From positions 428,189 to 492,188 of the forward strand of contig NZ_CAADHO010000005.1 of the NCBI RefSeq assembly GCF_900699765.1: DNA of 64,000 nt. The letters are read 5' to 3'. Under the pieces are notes generated by a model. It made no database searches. It was not told the DNA's origin and saw nothing but the letters and a program-made list of their open reading frames with translations. A program made the position numbers and the translations under genes. The number at the start of each line of letters is the position of its first letter. Position 1 is the stretch's first letter. Source of the stretch: Desulfoluna butyratoxydans (GTDB taxonomy: Bacteria; Desulfobacterota; Desulfobacteria; Desulfobacterales; Desulfolunaceae). Of the stretch, positions 9,351-17,713 are shown piece by piece.

Positions 9351-11677
9351 CAGACACATCTCCCCGGGGCATCACCTTGAGCCTCGTCCCTGCACAGCGC
9401 AGGCTTTATCAGGTAAATCAACGCCGGCAGGATCAGGAGATCCCCCAGCAACGCAAAAAACATGGACAGCCCCGCCAGCGCCCCAAAGGCGATGACGGGC
9501 TTCACCGACCCTGTCATAAACACAAAATAGGCCGTGCAGAGCACCACCGATGTCATCACGATGGGCTTGCCCGTATCCCCAAAGGTTTTCACCAGGGCTT
9601 CCCGTGTGCAGAGCCCGGCCTCGCAATTTCGCCGAAACCAGGTGATGAAATGGATGGTATCATCCACGGCAATGCCGATGGTAACGCTTGCAATCATGAT
9701 GGTGGAGGTGTCCAAAGGGATGCCGACCCACCCCATGATGCCCAGGGTGGTGCAGATGGGAAACAGGTTGGGCACCATGCTGAGCAGGGCCAGCAGCGGG
9801 CTCTTGCACACAAAAAACATCATCACGAAGATCAGGACAAAGGCGGTGCCGAAGCTTCTGACCTGGCTGATCTTCAGGTTCTTGTCCATGGTGTTGTAAA
9901 GGGACGAGAGCCCTGTAAACCGATACCGGTAGTTACTTCCCAGAATCTGCCCCACCCTTGCCTCGGCAAAGGCCCGCACCTTTTCGGCACTGGCATTGGG
10001 CCCGAACTTGGAGGCAAAGGAGATGCGCGCCATCCGGTAATCCGGAGACAAGATCCGCTCCAGAACCTCGGGGTCAGCCAGCTCGTAATAATCCAGCAGG
10101 TCTAAGCGACTCCCGGGCAACGCCCCTTCTCCAACCTCTCCGTCGGTAAAGGCGCCGTGGATCTCAGCGAAATAATCTGCTGCAGAGAACACATGGGTGT
10201 ACTGCCCGGCCATATGGGCCATCACCTCGTCCGCCACCTCAGAGAGCACCTTCATGCTCTCCGGGTGGGTAAAATCACTTTCCGGGCCCACCGCCTCGAT
10301 CACCATCTCAACGGGGACGGTCCCCCTGATATTGCCCTCCACAAACCGAATGTCCTTTTTTACCCGGTTGCCGTCCTTGAGGTACGCGGCAAAGTCCGTA
10401 TCAAACCGAAGGCGGTTCATGCCGTACCCCACCCCCGCCGCCGCCACAACAAAGACAAGCACCACCACCCCGCTGCGGGCCACCACCCAGTGGCCCAGCC
10501 GCGTCAACATCCCGATCAGGGGATCCTGGCCCCCCTTGCCGAGGGGGGATCTGTCCCCATGGCGCTTTTCCACAGCCGCGCGGCACGCCATCAAAAACGC
10601 AGGCAGGACAAACACGGACATGAAAAAAGCGATCATCACGCCGACGGCGGTGAACACCCCCACGATTTTCACAGGCCTCACCGTTGTGGTCACAAAGGAG
10701 AGATAGCCCATGCCGGTGGTGAGACTGGTAAACAGACAGGGTCGCCAGAGGTTGCGGGCCGCCTCCCTCACCGCAGCCCGATGATTACGGCCGTTGCGGT
10801 TGTACAGGGTGCGGTAGTGGGAAAGGATATGGATGGAGTCGGCAATGGAGATGGCCAGAAGCACCGGTGCGATCACCACCGTCACTGTGTTGACCACCTC
10901 TCCGCACATCACCAGAAGCCCGACACCCCATAAAACAATGATCAGTATGTTCACCTGGCCGAGAAGCGACAAAGCCGCATTTCTCAGCATGAGATAAACG
11001 ATGACCATGATAATCAGAAAGGTCACAGGAGTAAAGAGCATGTTGTCGCGCCTTGTCAACGCGTTGATCTCCACCTCTACACAGGGGCCTCCCGAGTACC
11101 GCAGGTGACGCCCCCCGGAGACCGAGTCCGCTGCGGCCTGAAGGGACCGAATCGCCTTGCCTTTCTCCTCATTGGAGTCAAAGGGAAGCAGCTCCACAAG
11201 AAGGCAGGTGGTGGTGCCGTCGGCGGAGATGACCTGGCCGGTAAGGATCTCATGGGACAAGGCCATCCCCCGGGAGGCCTCCGCCACCTCGGAGGTGACA
11301 GCCCCGTCGGGCAGGACCGGGTCAAAGGACACCGTGTCCCCGTCCCCCACGGCCACCTCCGCATTTGTGAGGGAGAGCACCCGCTGCACCCCGGCATGCC
11401 GTTCCATGAGATCGGTGAGATCCCGGATAAAGGAGAGATTCTCCGGGGTGAAGATATCCGTGTCCCTGAACACCACGGCCATCACCTCGTCGTTTCCGAA
11501 CACCTCCTGAAAGGTTGTGTAATAGGCGATATCCGGGTCGTCGGCATCAAAAAATTCGTTGATGTGATTGCGGAAGCTCTGGTGTGCGTAAAACCAGAGA
11601 AAAGGGAGCGTTGCCAGGAACACCAGAAGCAGGACACGGCGGTGGTGGGACACCGCAACATCGATCAGTCGGTTCAT
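9350..11677 (-). CDS. RND superfamily (MMPL/HpnN-like) transporter
   Basis: 775 residues with the MMPL layout: N-terminal helix (HHRRVLLLVFLATLPFLW), large periplasmic loop, six-helix bundle with the GxxxD-type segment LLAISIADSIHILSHY, a second helix and loop (from about residue 405), and a second bundle with ITIGIAVDDTIHFITWF-like signature. The duplicated D-x-x-x-x-H motifs (SIADSIHIL; AVDDTIHFI) are characteristic. Such proton-driven pumps export lipids, hopanoids or hydrophobic drugs. ATG at 11677 follows AGAGG by about five bases; the frame is open further upstream, but that start lacks a ribosome-binding site. First gene of the RND-barrel-LolA-like-TetR set. Confidence 0.92.
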   Translation of the reverse strand: MNRLIDVAVSHHRRVLLLVFLATLPFLWFYAHQSFRNHINEFFDADDPDIAYYTTFQEVFGNDEVMAVVFRDTDIFTPENLSFIRDLTDLMERHAGVQRVLSLTNAEVAVGDGDTVSFDPVLPDGAVTSEVAEASRGMALSHEILTGQVISADGTTTCLLVELLPFDSNEEKGKAIRSLQAAADSVSGGRHLRYSGGPCVEVEINALTRRDNMLFTPVTFLIIMVIVYLMLRNAALSLLGQVNILIIVLWGVGLLVMCGEVVNTVTVVIAPVLLAISIADSIHILSHYRTLYNRNGRNHRAAVREAARNLWRPCLFTSLTTGMGYLSFVTTTVRPVKIVGVFTAVGVMIAFFMSVFVLPAFLMACRAAVEKRHGDRSPLGKGGQDPLIGMLTRLGHWVVARSGVVVLVFVVAAAGVGYGMNRLRFDTDFAAYLKDGNRVKKDIRFVEGNIRGTVPVEMVIEAVGPESDFTHPESMKVLSEVADEVMAHMAGQYTHVFSAADYFAEIHGAFTDGEVGEGALPGSRLDLLDYYELADPEVLERILSPDYRMARISFASKFGPNASAEKVRAFAEARVGQILGSNYRYRFTGLSSLYNTMDKNLKISQVRSFGTAFVLIFVMMFFVCKSPLLALLSMVPNLFPICTTLGIMGWVGIPLDTSTIMIASVTIGIAVDDTIHFITWFRRNCEAGLCTREALVKTFGDTGKPIVMTSVVLCTAYFVFMTGSVKPVIAFGALAGLSMFFALLGDLLILPALIYLIKPALCRDEAQGDAPGRCV

Positions 11678-12166
11678 GGGACCTCTCTGCTGAAGGCACA
11701 TCCGGGGGCCGTGCCCAGGTTCGGGACACCAAAAATAACAGACGTTATGCCAGGGGGAAGACGTTAAAGGGTGTACCGTGTCCCCCCTGGCCTGTCAACG
11801 TGTTATTAACGATGTTCACAACACGAACCACAGAAACCAGCCCCGGCAGGACCGCCGAAGACAAAAAACCTACGGCCCCAACGCGCCACGCCTTGTCAGC
11901 ATGTCCGCCCATGGGGTATCCTGACACTCAACACGTGTTTCAGGATTTACCCGCCCTCGCCGGTCCATCAGGCGCCCTGGCCCGGATATTTCATAAGAAA
12001 ACAACAAGCCGAAAGGAAAACCATATGATTTCGTGAGACCACAATAAAAATGGCAGCTATTTTACACATGCAAAATGTAACTCAACGTTTGCTGTTTGAT
12101 TTTCTCACCCTTCGGGCGAGCCGGGCTGGCACGCCGCAACAGACACATACGGATCACGGATCCCCC
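11678..12166. other. divergent intergenic region, 489 bp
   Basis: Separates the RND operon (minus) from the COG3044 ATPase (plus). A small inverted repeat (CTCACCC TTCG GGCGAG, about 12105-12121) is the only structure I see; it has no T tract. A TetR operator would be expected near 11690-11780 but no clear palindrome was found. Confidence 0.4.
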
Positions 12167-13900
12167 ATGAAAGACACGCAGACACTTCAAAACATCCTGC
12201 GCCGCATCGACGGCAAGGGGTACAAAGCCTACAAAGAGCTCCAGGGCACCTATGCCTTCAAGGCCTTTACCCTCTTCATCGACCATGTCCAGGGGGACCC
12301 CTTTGCCCAGCCCTCGCGCCTCCGTGTCCGGGTGGACCGCGCCGCCTCCGGCTTTGACGGCAGTTTCACCTCAAGCCCGAGCCGAACCACGGCCCTCTGC
12401 GACTACCTGACCCGGCTCTTCACCCGCACCGCACGAAACACGATCAAAGGCATCCGGGGCACAGGCAAAGGTGGGCTCATCCTCATCGACACCCCGGCCC
12501 AGGAGATCCTGCCCCGCACGGCCATGTCCGTCACGGACGACCACGTCGAGGCCCGCTTCTTCCTCGGACTCCCCGCCTTCGGACGACGCATCGCCGGACG
12601 GGACGCCATGGAGATGCTTCTCTCCGAACTCCCGGCCATCGCCACCGAAGCTCTCTTCTTCAAAGAAAACAGGCGCGCCGCCCTCACCGCCCACGTGACA
12701 TGCTGCGAAGACGCCGACGCCCTGAGGGCCCAGCTGCCATGCCTTGGGCGGGTGGCCTTTGTGGCCGACGGCGCCCTGCTCCCCCGGGCCAGCGGCATCG
12801 ACCCGCGGCCCCTGGGCAAAGGGGTCGTTCCCTTCTCCTCACCGGCCTCCCTGCGCATGGAGGTGGCGTTGCCCAACCGGGGCAAGGTGACGGGCATGGG
12901 AATCCCTGAGGGCGTGACCCTCATCGTCGGTGGCGGGTTCCACGGAAAGTCCACCCTTTTAAACGCCCTGGAGCTGGGGGTCTACAACCACATCCCCGGG
13001 GACGGTCGAGAGCTGGTGATCACCCGGCCCGACGCCCTCAAGATCCGGGCAGCCGACGGACGCAGCATCACAGGCACCGATATTTCGCCTTTTATCAACA
13101 ACCTCCCCTTCGGACGCAGCACCGCGGCCTTTCACACCCAGAACGCCAGCGGAAGTACCTCACAGGCCGCGGGAATCTGCGAAGGAATCGAGGCAGGAGC
13201 CCGGCTCCTCCTCCTGGATGAGGACACCTCGGCCACCAATTTTATGATCCGCGATGAAAAAATGCAGCGCCTGGTGGCCTCGGAAAACGAACCCATCACC
13301 CCCTTCATCGATCGGGTCACAGAACTTCGAACGCGCCAGGGAGTCTCCACCATCCTTGTCATGGGCGGCTCCGGCGACTACTTTGCCACGGCAGACCATG
13401 TCATCCAGATGACGGACTACGCCCCGGAAGATGTCACAGAAAAAGCCCACGCCATCGCCAAAGAGCATGCCGACGGCCGCGTGAAGGAAACCACCGGCCC
13501 CCTGCGCCCCGTGGCCCACCGAACCCCGCACCCCCAAAGCATCCCCATAGAAGAACGACGGGGACGGGTCAAAATCACCACCTACGGACGCCACGAAATG
13601 GTCCTGGGCACCACCCGCATCACCTTTGACGACGTGGAACAGATCGTGGAAGCCTCCCAGACCCGCGCCCTGGCCCAGGCCGTGGCCATAGCCGCCCCCC
13701 TCATGGACGGCTCCCGCACCCTGGCAGACATCCTGGACCAGGTTATGGAGACCGTTGAAGCAAAGGGGCTCGAATCCCTCTCCGACATCCTGAGGGGCGA
13801 CCTGGCCGCCTTTCGAAAGCTCGAACTGGCCGCCGTCATCAATCGCGCCCGGACATTCAAAGTAGCGGGAAAAAGCAGGCCTCCGGCGGCCAAGGGCTGA
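12167..13900 (+). CDS. ABC-class P-loop ATPase, COG3044 family
   Basis: 577 residues. The N-terminus (LQNILRRIDGKGYKAYKEL, then IDHVQGDPFAQPSRLRVRV) is typical of the COG3044 'predicted ABC-class ATPase' family. Walker A is GGGFHGKST, Walker B is RLLLLDEDTSATNF, and a MGGSGDYF segment follows. The closest characterised relative known to me is the trypanosome RNA-editing factor MRB1590; the bacterial role is unknown. The ATG at 12167 begins the conserved domain; upstream in-frame codons to 12050 look non-coding. The last seven codons (RPPAAKG plus stop) are made by a copy of the dispersed GCCTCCGGCGGC repeat, so the original C-terminus may have been replaced. Confidence 0.85.
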   Translation: MKDTQTLQNILRRIDGKGYKAYKELQGTYAFKAFTLFIDHVQGDPFAQPSRLRVRVDRAASGFDGSFTSSPSRTTALCDYLTRLFTRTARNTIKGIRGTGKGGLILIDTPAQEILPRTAMSVTDDHVEARFFLGLPAFGRRIAGRDAMEMLLSELPAIATEALFFKENRRAALTAHVTCCEDADALRAQLPCLGRVAFVADGALLPRASGIDPRPLGKGVVPFSSPASLRMEVALPNRGKVTGMGIPEGVTLIVGGGFHGKSTLLNALELGVYNHIPGDGRELVITRPDALKIRAADGRSITGTDISPFINNLPFGRSTAAFHTQNASGSTSQAAGICEGIEAGARLLLLDEDTSATNFMIRDEKMQRLVASENEPITPFIDRVTELRTRQGVSTILVMGGSGDYFATADHVIQMTDYAPEDVTEKAHAIAKEHADGRVKETTGPLRPVAHRTPHPQSIPIEERRGRVKITTYGRHEMVLGTTRITFDDVEQIVEASQTRALAQAVAIAAPLMDGSRTLADILDQVMETVEAKGLESLSDILRGDLAAFRKLELAAVINRARTFKVAGKSRPPAAKG

Positions 13901-13976
13901 GCCCTTGGGACCCAGGCTCGCAAATGCTCCGGGGCTTCGCCCCTTCACATTTGCTGACGGGCTCCGCCCGTGGTTG
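13879..13976. repeat. dispersed GCCTCCGGCGGC repeat, copy R1
   Basis: Starts inside the 3' end of the ATPase gene with GCCTCCGGCGGC, followed by hairpin CCAAGGGC/GCCCTTGG and further GC-rich hairpins (GGGGCTTCGCCCC, GGGCTCCGCCC). Its first 26 bases are the exact reverse complement of 40180-40205 (copy R5). Confidence 0.75.
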
Positions 13977-13998
13977 GCACGCCTTACGAAACCGTGCC

Positions 13999-14068
<70 letters not shown>

Positions 14069-14110
14069 AGTTGCAAACACTCCGCCCACAAAAGAAAGGA
14101 ACCACCTAAA

Positions 14111-14557
14111 ATGCACCTGCGTATCTGGCCACCGGCCTGGCTCACCCTCATGGCCGCTCTGGCCTTTCTTACGGATCGCCTGCTTCCCGGACTCAGGCTT
14201 CCGGAAAGCCCCTTTTATCTTACCGGTCCCATTCTCTGGGTGCCTGCCCTCTGGATCTTCTGGCATGCCGTCCAAAAATTTCGGCAGGCCCATACCCCAA
14301 CCCACCCCTTTACCCGCCCCAGGGCGTTTGTCGTCCGGGGCCCCTATCGCCAGACCAGGAACCCCATGTACGTGGTGGCACTCATGGTCATGACCGGCTG
14401 GTGCGCGGTCCTGGGAAACCCTGCCACCCTGCCCTTTGTCTGGGTGCTCAAAAAGGTCCTGTACCGATTTGTCATCTGTGGGGAGGAAAAACTGCTGGAA
14501 GAGCTGTTCGGGGAGAGTTACCGGGACTATTGCCAAAAGGTTCCACGGTGGGTTTAA
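14111..14557 (+). CDS. ICMT/phospholipid-methyltransferase family membrane protein
   Basis: 148 residues with hydrophobic segments at about 10-30, 37-52 and 87-110, and the family motif VVRGPYRQTRNPMYVV followed by a C-terminal EEKLLEELFGESYRDYCQKVPRWV-type end (shown in parts). This pattern (R-G-x-Y-R-x-x-R-N-P-M-Y; E-E-x-x-L...Y) is shared by isoprenylcysteine carboxyl methyltransferase-like and PEMT-like proteins that methylate lipids or small substrates with SAM. AGAAAGGA precedes the ATG by about ten bases. The substrate is unknown. The gene stands alone between repeats. Confidence 0.88.
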   Translation: MHLRIWPPAWLTLMAALAFLTDRLLPGLRLPESPFYLTGPILWVPALWIFWHAVQKFRQAHTPTHPFTRPRAFVVRGPYRQTRNPMYVVALMVMTGWCAVLGNPATLPFVWVLKKVLYRFVICGEEKLLEELFGESYRDYCQKVPRWV

Positions 14558-14563
14558 GAAATG

Positions 14564-14712
14564 CGGCAAGGTGTGCCACCTTGAAAGCAGGTTGCGAATG
14601 CGCTCTCCCCTTCGTTCCTCAGGAAAAACCACATTCGCCTTTGATTTAGATTAAGCTGAATCTATTTATTAAACTTTTTAAAAGTTCAGCCCCCGGCAGG
14701 GCCGCCGGAGGC
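14564..14712. repeat. dispersed repeat, copy R2
   Basis: Begins GCGGCAAGGTGTGCCACCTT, shared almost exactly with R3, and ends with the module TTAAACTTTTTAAAAGTT...CCCCGGCAGGGCCGCCGGAGGC shared with R4, R6 and R8. It contains a partial AGCTGAAT terminal motif at 14654-14661. Sits between the convergent ICMT-like and cca genes. Confidence 0.8.
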
Positions 14713-14731
14713 TGCTTTTAGCCACCCAAGG

Positions 14732-16066
14732 CTATGCCTGCTTTTCTGCCAGCAATGCCGCTTCTCTAAGCAGGGTCTCTTTGGTATTGAGTTCCGGGGA
14801 TTCGATCACCTTGTCAAGGAGGGCCTTGAGGACCCTTCCCACGCAGGGCCCTTGGGGAATGCCCGCATGGGTGATGAGATCGGAGCCATTGACGGCCAGG
14901 TGGGCCAGGGAAAAGGCGCCCTGTTTTTTGGGGGAGGTTTCGGCGTACACGGCGCCCACCATCAACCGCATTTCAGCAAGGGAGTATCCGCCCCGCTTCT
15001 TTTTGTTGGCCTTGCCGTCGGCAAATACCCCGCGCATCCAGTCCTGCCAGGGCAGGCTGCTCTCGTCCAGGTCCCGCAGGATGCGGCGCACGGCCTTGGG
15101 GGTGGAATCGGCATCGATGCGCCGCATATGATGGCGCACGATCTTGGAGACATAGGCCCGTTGCTGGTTGCTGAACCCCAGGCGCTCCAGATATGCGTCC
15201 ACCAGGGGCTCGCCCGCCTTTTCGTGACCATGGAACCGGATACCGTTCTTGCCCGTGTCCGCGCACTGTGGTTTGGCAACGTCGTGCAGGGCCATGGCAA
15301 GCCGCAGCAAGGGAAATTTAGGCGAGATGGCGTCGGTGGCCATCATCATGTGCTCCCAGACGGTCTCGTCGTGATGAATGCCCCCGTCGTGGCCCACGCT
15401 CTTTTCCATCTCGGGGAAGAGATACGGAAGAAGCCCGCCTTGCCTCAGGGTCTCGAAAAACAGGGACGGCGTCTCTCCTGCCATGGCCTTGAGGATTTCA
15501 TGGTGGATCCGCTCGGAAGCCACGTCGGCCATGAGGCCTGCCTCGGCTGCCATGGCATCAAGACTCTCTTCTGCCATCTCCCCGGAAAGCTCCGCCACAA
15601 ACCGCGCCGCCCTCAACAGGCGCAAGGGATCCTCCCGGATTCGTTCCACAGGGTTGCCTGTAAAGCGAACGATGCGCTTCGACAGGTCCCCGACGCCCCC
15701 CCAGGGGTCGATGACCCTATGGGTATCCGGGCACCAGGCCATGGCATTGAAGGTGAGGTCCCGCCGAAAAAGGTCCTCTTCAAGGCTCTCCCCGCGGAAC
15801 GTGGCCACCTCCACCCCATTCACAAGGACCAGGGGAAAACTGCGGCCCACCTTTTCCACCCGCGCACCGTTAAAAAGCGCCGTCACCTCCAGGGCGGAGG
15901 CGTTTGTGGCAATGTCGAGTTCACGTACGGGGCGCCCCAGGAGGCAATCCCGCACAGCCCCGCCTGCCACAAGGGCCTGGAAGCCCTTGTCCCTGAGACG
16001 GCTCAGCACCGTCAACGCCATGGAGTGCGCCGCAAAGGCGCCCGGTTCAATGGTCTTATTATCCAT
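14732..16066 (-). CDS. cca: CCA tRNA nucleotidyltransferase / poly(A) polymerase family
   Basis: About 444 residues, class II nucleotidyltransferase that adds or repairs the tRNA 3' CCA end. Motifs: ALVAGGAVRDCLLG (G-G-x-V-R-D), RELDIATNA (the catalytic D-x-D region), FRRDLTFNAMAW, EDPLRLLRAARF. An HD-type segment (LRLAMALHDVAKP, near residue 262) follows, as in HD-containing CCA enzymes. ATG at 16066 is preferred; a GTG at 16081 in frame is an alternative. The repeat element R3 ends only 12-27 bases upstream of these starts, so promoter and leader are affected by it. Confidence 0.92.
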   Translation of the reverse strand: MDNKTIEPGAFAAHSMALTVLSRLRDKGFQALVAGGAVRDCLLGRPVRELDIATNASALEVTALFNGARVEKVGRSFPLVLVNGVEVATFRGESLEEDLFRRDLTFNAMAWCPDTHRVIDPWGGVGDLSKRIVRFTGNPVERIREDPLRLLRAARFVAELSGEMAEESLDAMAAEAGLMADVASERIHHEILKAMAGETPSLFFETLRQGGLLPYLFPEMEKSVGHDGGIHHDETVWEHMMMATDAISPKFPLLRLAMALHDVAKPQCADTGKNGIRFHGHEKAGEPLVDAYLERLGFSNQQRAYVSKIVRHHMRRIDADSTPKAVRRILRDLDESSLPWQDWMRGVFADGKANKKKRGGYSLAEMRLMVGAVYAETSPKKQGAFSLAHLAVNGSDLITHAGIPQGPCVGRVLKALLDKVIESPELNTKETLLREAALLAEKQA

Positions 16067-16092
16067 AGTCAGTATCTGCACCTAAAAAAAAG

Positions 16093-16319
16093 GTAACTAT
16101 TCAGCTCAAAAAAACAGCCTCCGGCGGCAAGGTGTGCCACCTTGAAAGCAGATAGCAGATGTGTTTCGCCCCTCGTTCCTCGGGTCAAATCACATCTGCC
16201 TTTAAAGTAAAAGTTCACTCAAAAAGATTTTTTAAAACCTGTTTGTTAAACCCGCCTTTATAAAATCAGGCAAAAGTTTAGCCCCGGCAGGCCGCCGGAG
16301 GCATAAGCTGAATAGTTAC
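16093..16319. mobile_element. MITE-like element with terminal inverted repeats (copy R3)
   Basis: 227 bp, no coding capacity. Left end GTAACTATTCAGCT and right end AGCTGAATAGTTAC are perfect 14-bp inverted repeats; inside them are inverted GCCTCCGGCGGC and GCCGCCGGAGGC. Both flanks read AAAAAAAG directly at the boundary, an apparent 8-bp target duplication, although the low complexity makes chance possible. Internal modules are shared with R2, R7 and R8. No transposase is present in the window. Confidence 0.8.
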
Positions 16320-16786
16320 AAAAAAAGAAACGAAGAGTCGGCATACAACCGGAACATATATGCGGCTTGCCAAAAGGCGAGCCGAAAATGGCGATAAAAA
16401 AAAGCGCCGTGAACATGACGGTCCGGCACCCTTCCTTTGTCTTTGATTTACAGGGGATCGCTCACAAATACAAGGAACACGATCAAAACAGAGCAAAGAA
16501 AACAAAACAAGTTAGCCATCCCAAAACAGATCAGGTAAAAAAATATCTCGTCCATTACACCTTGAAGAAATCCTGATTTGCATTATATTGAGTCTTCCCC
16601 TGATGGACGGCAGGGGAGGCGACCCTGTTTTTACAGTCCCCACGAAACGGCGTGTGCATTCCATGTGTCGCTCGTGGAGAGTGTGAAAGCCCGGACGATC
16701 AGTCCGGTGACCTCATGACCAGCGGGCCGAACACCAGTACCACAAACAAGCCCGCAGACTGAACTCACTAAGGAGTGTTGAGCACC
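16320..16786. other. mrp upstream region, 467 bp
   Basis: No gene found. The last 190 bases contain two hairpins (CCCCTG/CAGGGG about 16596-16615 and CCGGAC GATCA GTCCGG about 16693-16709) and could be a structured 5' leader of mrp, but no known RNA family was recognised. AAGGAG at 16770-16775 is the mrp ribosome-binding site. Confidence 0.45.
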
Positions 16787-17635
16787 ATGATTCACGACAG
16801 TGTGGATGCGGCTAAAAAAGCCAAAGGCGGAAAAACCGATGCCGCCCAGGAACAGGAAAGAATGATCAAGGGTACCCTCTCCAAGATCAAGAACAAACTC
16901 TTTGTCATGAGCGGCAAAGGTGGCGTGGGCAAAAGCTCCATCTCCGCCAACCTCGCCGTGGGCCTTGCCGACAAGGGCTTTAAGGTAGGCCTCATGGATG
17001 TGGACCTCCATGGCCCCAGTATTGCCCAGATCATGGGCTTAAGCGAGCTCCTCGACATCAACGAAGAGCGAAAACTCATCCCTGCCCAAAAAGGTGAGAA
17101 CCTGAAGGTCATCACCATGCAGTGCCTGATGCGCGAAGCCGATCAGGCTGTTATCTGGAGAGGACCGGCCAAAGCGGGCATGATCCAGCAGTTTGTCAGC
17201 CAGGTGGAGTGGGGTGATCTTGACTTCCTCGTCATCGATGCCCCTCCGGGAACCGGCGACGAGCCCCTCACCGTGGTCCAGACCATCCCTGAGTCCAAGG
17301 CCATCGTGGTCACCACGCCCCAGGAAGTAGCCCTTGCCGATGTGCGCAAGTCCATCAACTTCTGCCAGACTGTAAAGCTCGACGTGGTGGGCCTCGTGGA
17401 GAACATGGGTCCCTTTTCCTGCCCCGGCTGCAACACCAAGATCTCCCTGTTCAAGAGCGGCGGCGGCCAGACCACGGCCACCCAGATGGGCATTCCCTTC
17501 CTGGGCACCCTCCCCTTTGACCCGGAGGTGGTGGAAGCCTCGGATGCAGGCACCCCCATTTTCACCAAAAACAAGTCCAACGAATTCTCCAAAGCCCTTG
17601 ACGACGTGATCGCAAAAATCGTCAAGCAGCTGTAA
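16787..17635 (+). CDS. mrp: Mrp/NBP35 family Fe-S cluster carrier ATPase
   Basis: 282 residues. The deviant Walker A MSGKGGVGKSS, the MDVDLHGPSIA segment, the Walker B-like IDAPPGTGDEPL and the C-terminal CPGC cysteine pair identify an ApbC/Mrp/NBP35 protein, which binds a bridging 4Fe-4S cluster and hands it to apo-proteins in the cytoplasm. Start taken at ATG 16787 because AAGGAG lies 11 bases upstream; an in-frame GTG at 16775 overlaps that site. It is followed by a strong hairpin and then a co-directional HD hydrolase. Confidence 0.95.
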   Translation: MIHDSVDAAKKAKGGKTDAAQEQERMIKGTLSKIKNKLFVMSGKGGVGKSSISANLAVGLADKGFKVGLMDVDLHGPSIAQIMGLSELLDINEERKLIPAQKGENLKVITMQCLMREADQAVIWRGPAKAGMIQQFVSQVEWGDLDFLVIDAPPGTGDEPLTVVQTIPESKAIVVTTPQEVALADVRKSINFCQTVKLDVVGLVENMGPFSCPGCNTKISLFKSGGGQTTATQMGIPFLGTLPFDPEVVEASDAGTPIFTKNKSNEFSKALDDVIAKIVKQL

Positions 17636-17645
17636 AATCGACGCA

Positions 17646-17674
17646 TACCGGCCCGGCTTGTTTCCGGGCCGGTA
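17646..17674 (+). terminator. strong hairpin after mrp without T tract
   Basis: Perfect 11-bp stem TACCGGCCCGG / CCGGGCCGGTA with a 7-base loop, 11 bases after the mrp stop. No U-run follows, so it may be an mRNA 3'-end stabiliser or partial terminator between mrp and the next gene. Confidence 0.5.
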
Positions 17675-17713
17675 CGCCCGTTGGTCAGCCCACACACCAA
17701 ACGGTTGCAACCC

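Noticed and set aside
12050..12166. N-terminal extension of the COG3044 ATPase
   Set aside because: The frame is open but there is no ribosome-binding site and the family domain starts at 12167.
16690..16720. Cobalamin riboswitch B12 box
   Set aside because: Only AGTCCGGTGACC partly fits; the upstream GCCACTG and GGGAA elements are missing and mrp is not a typical target.
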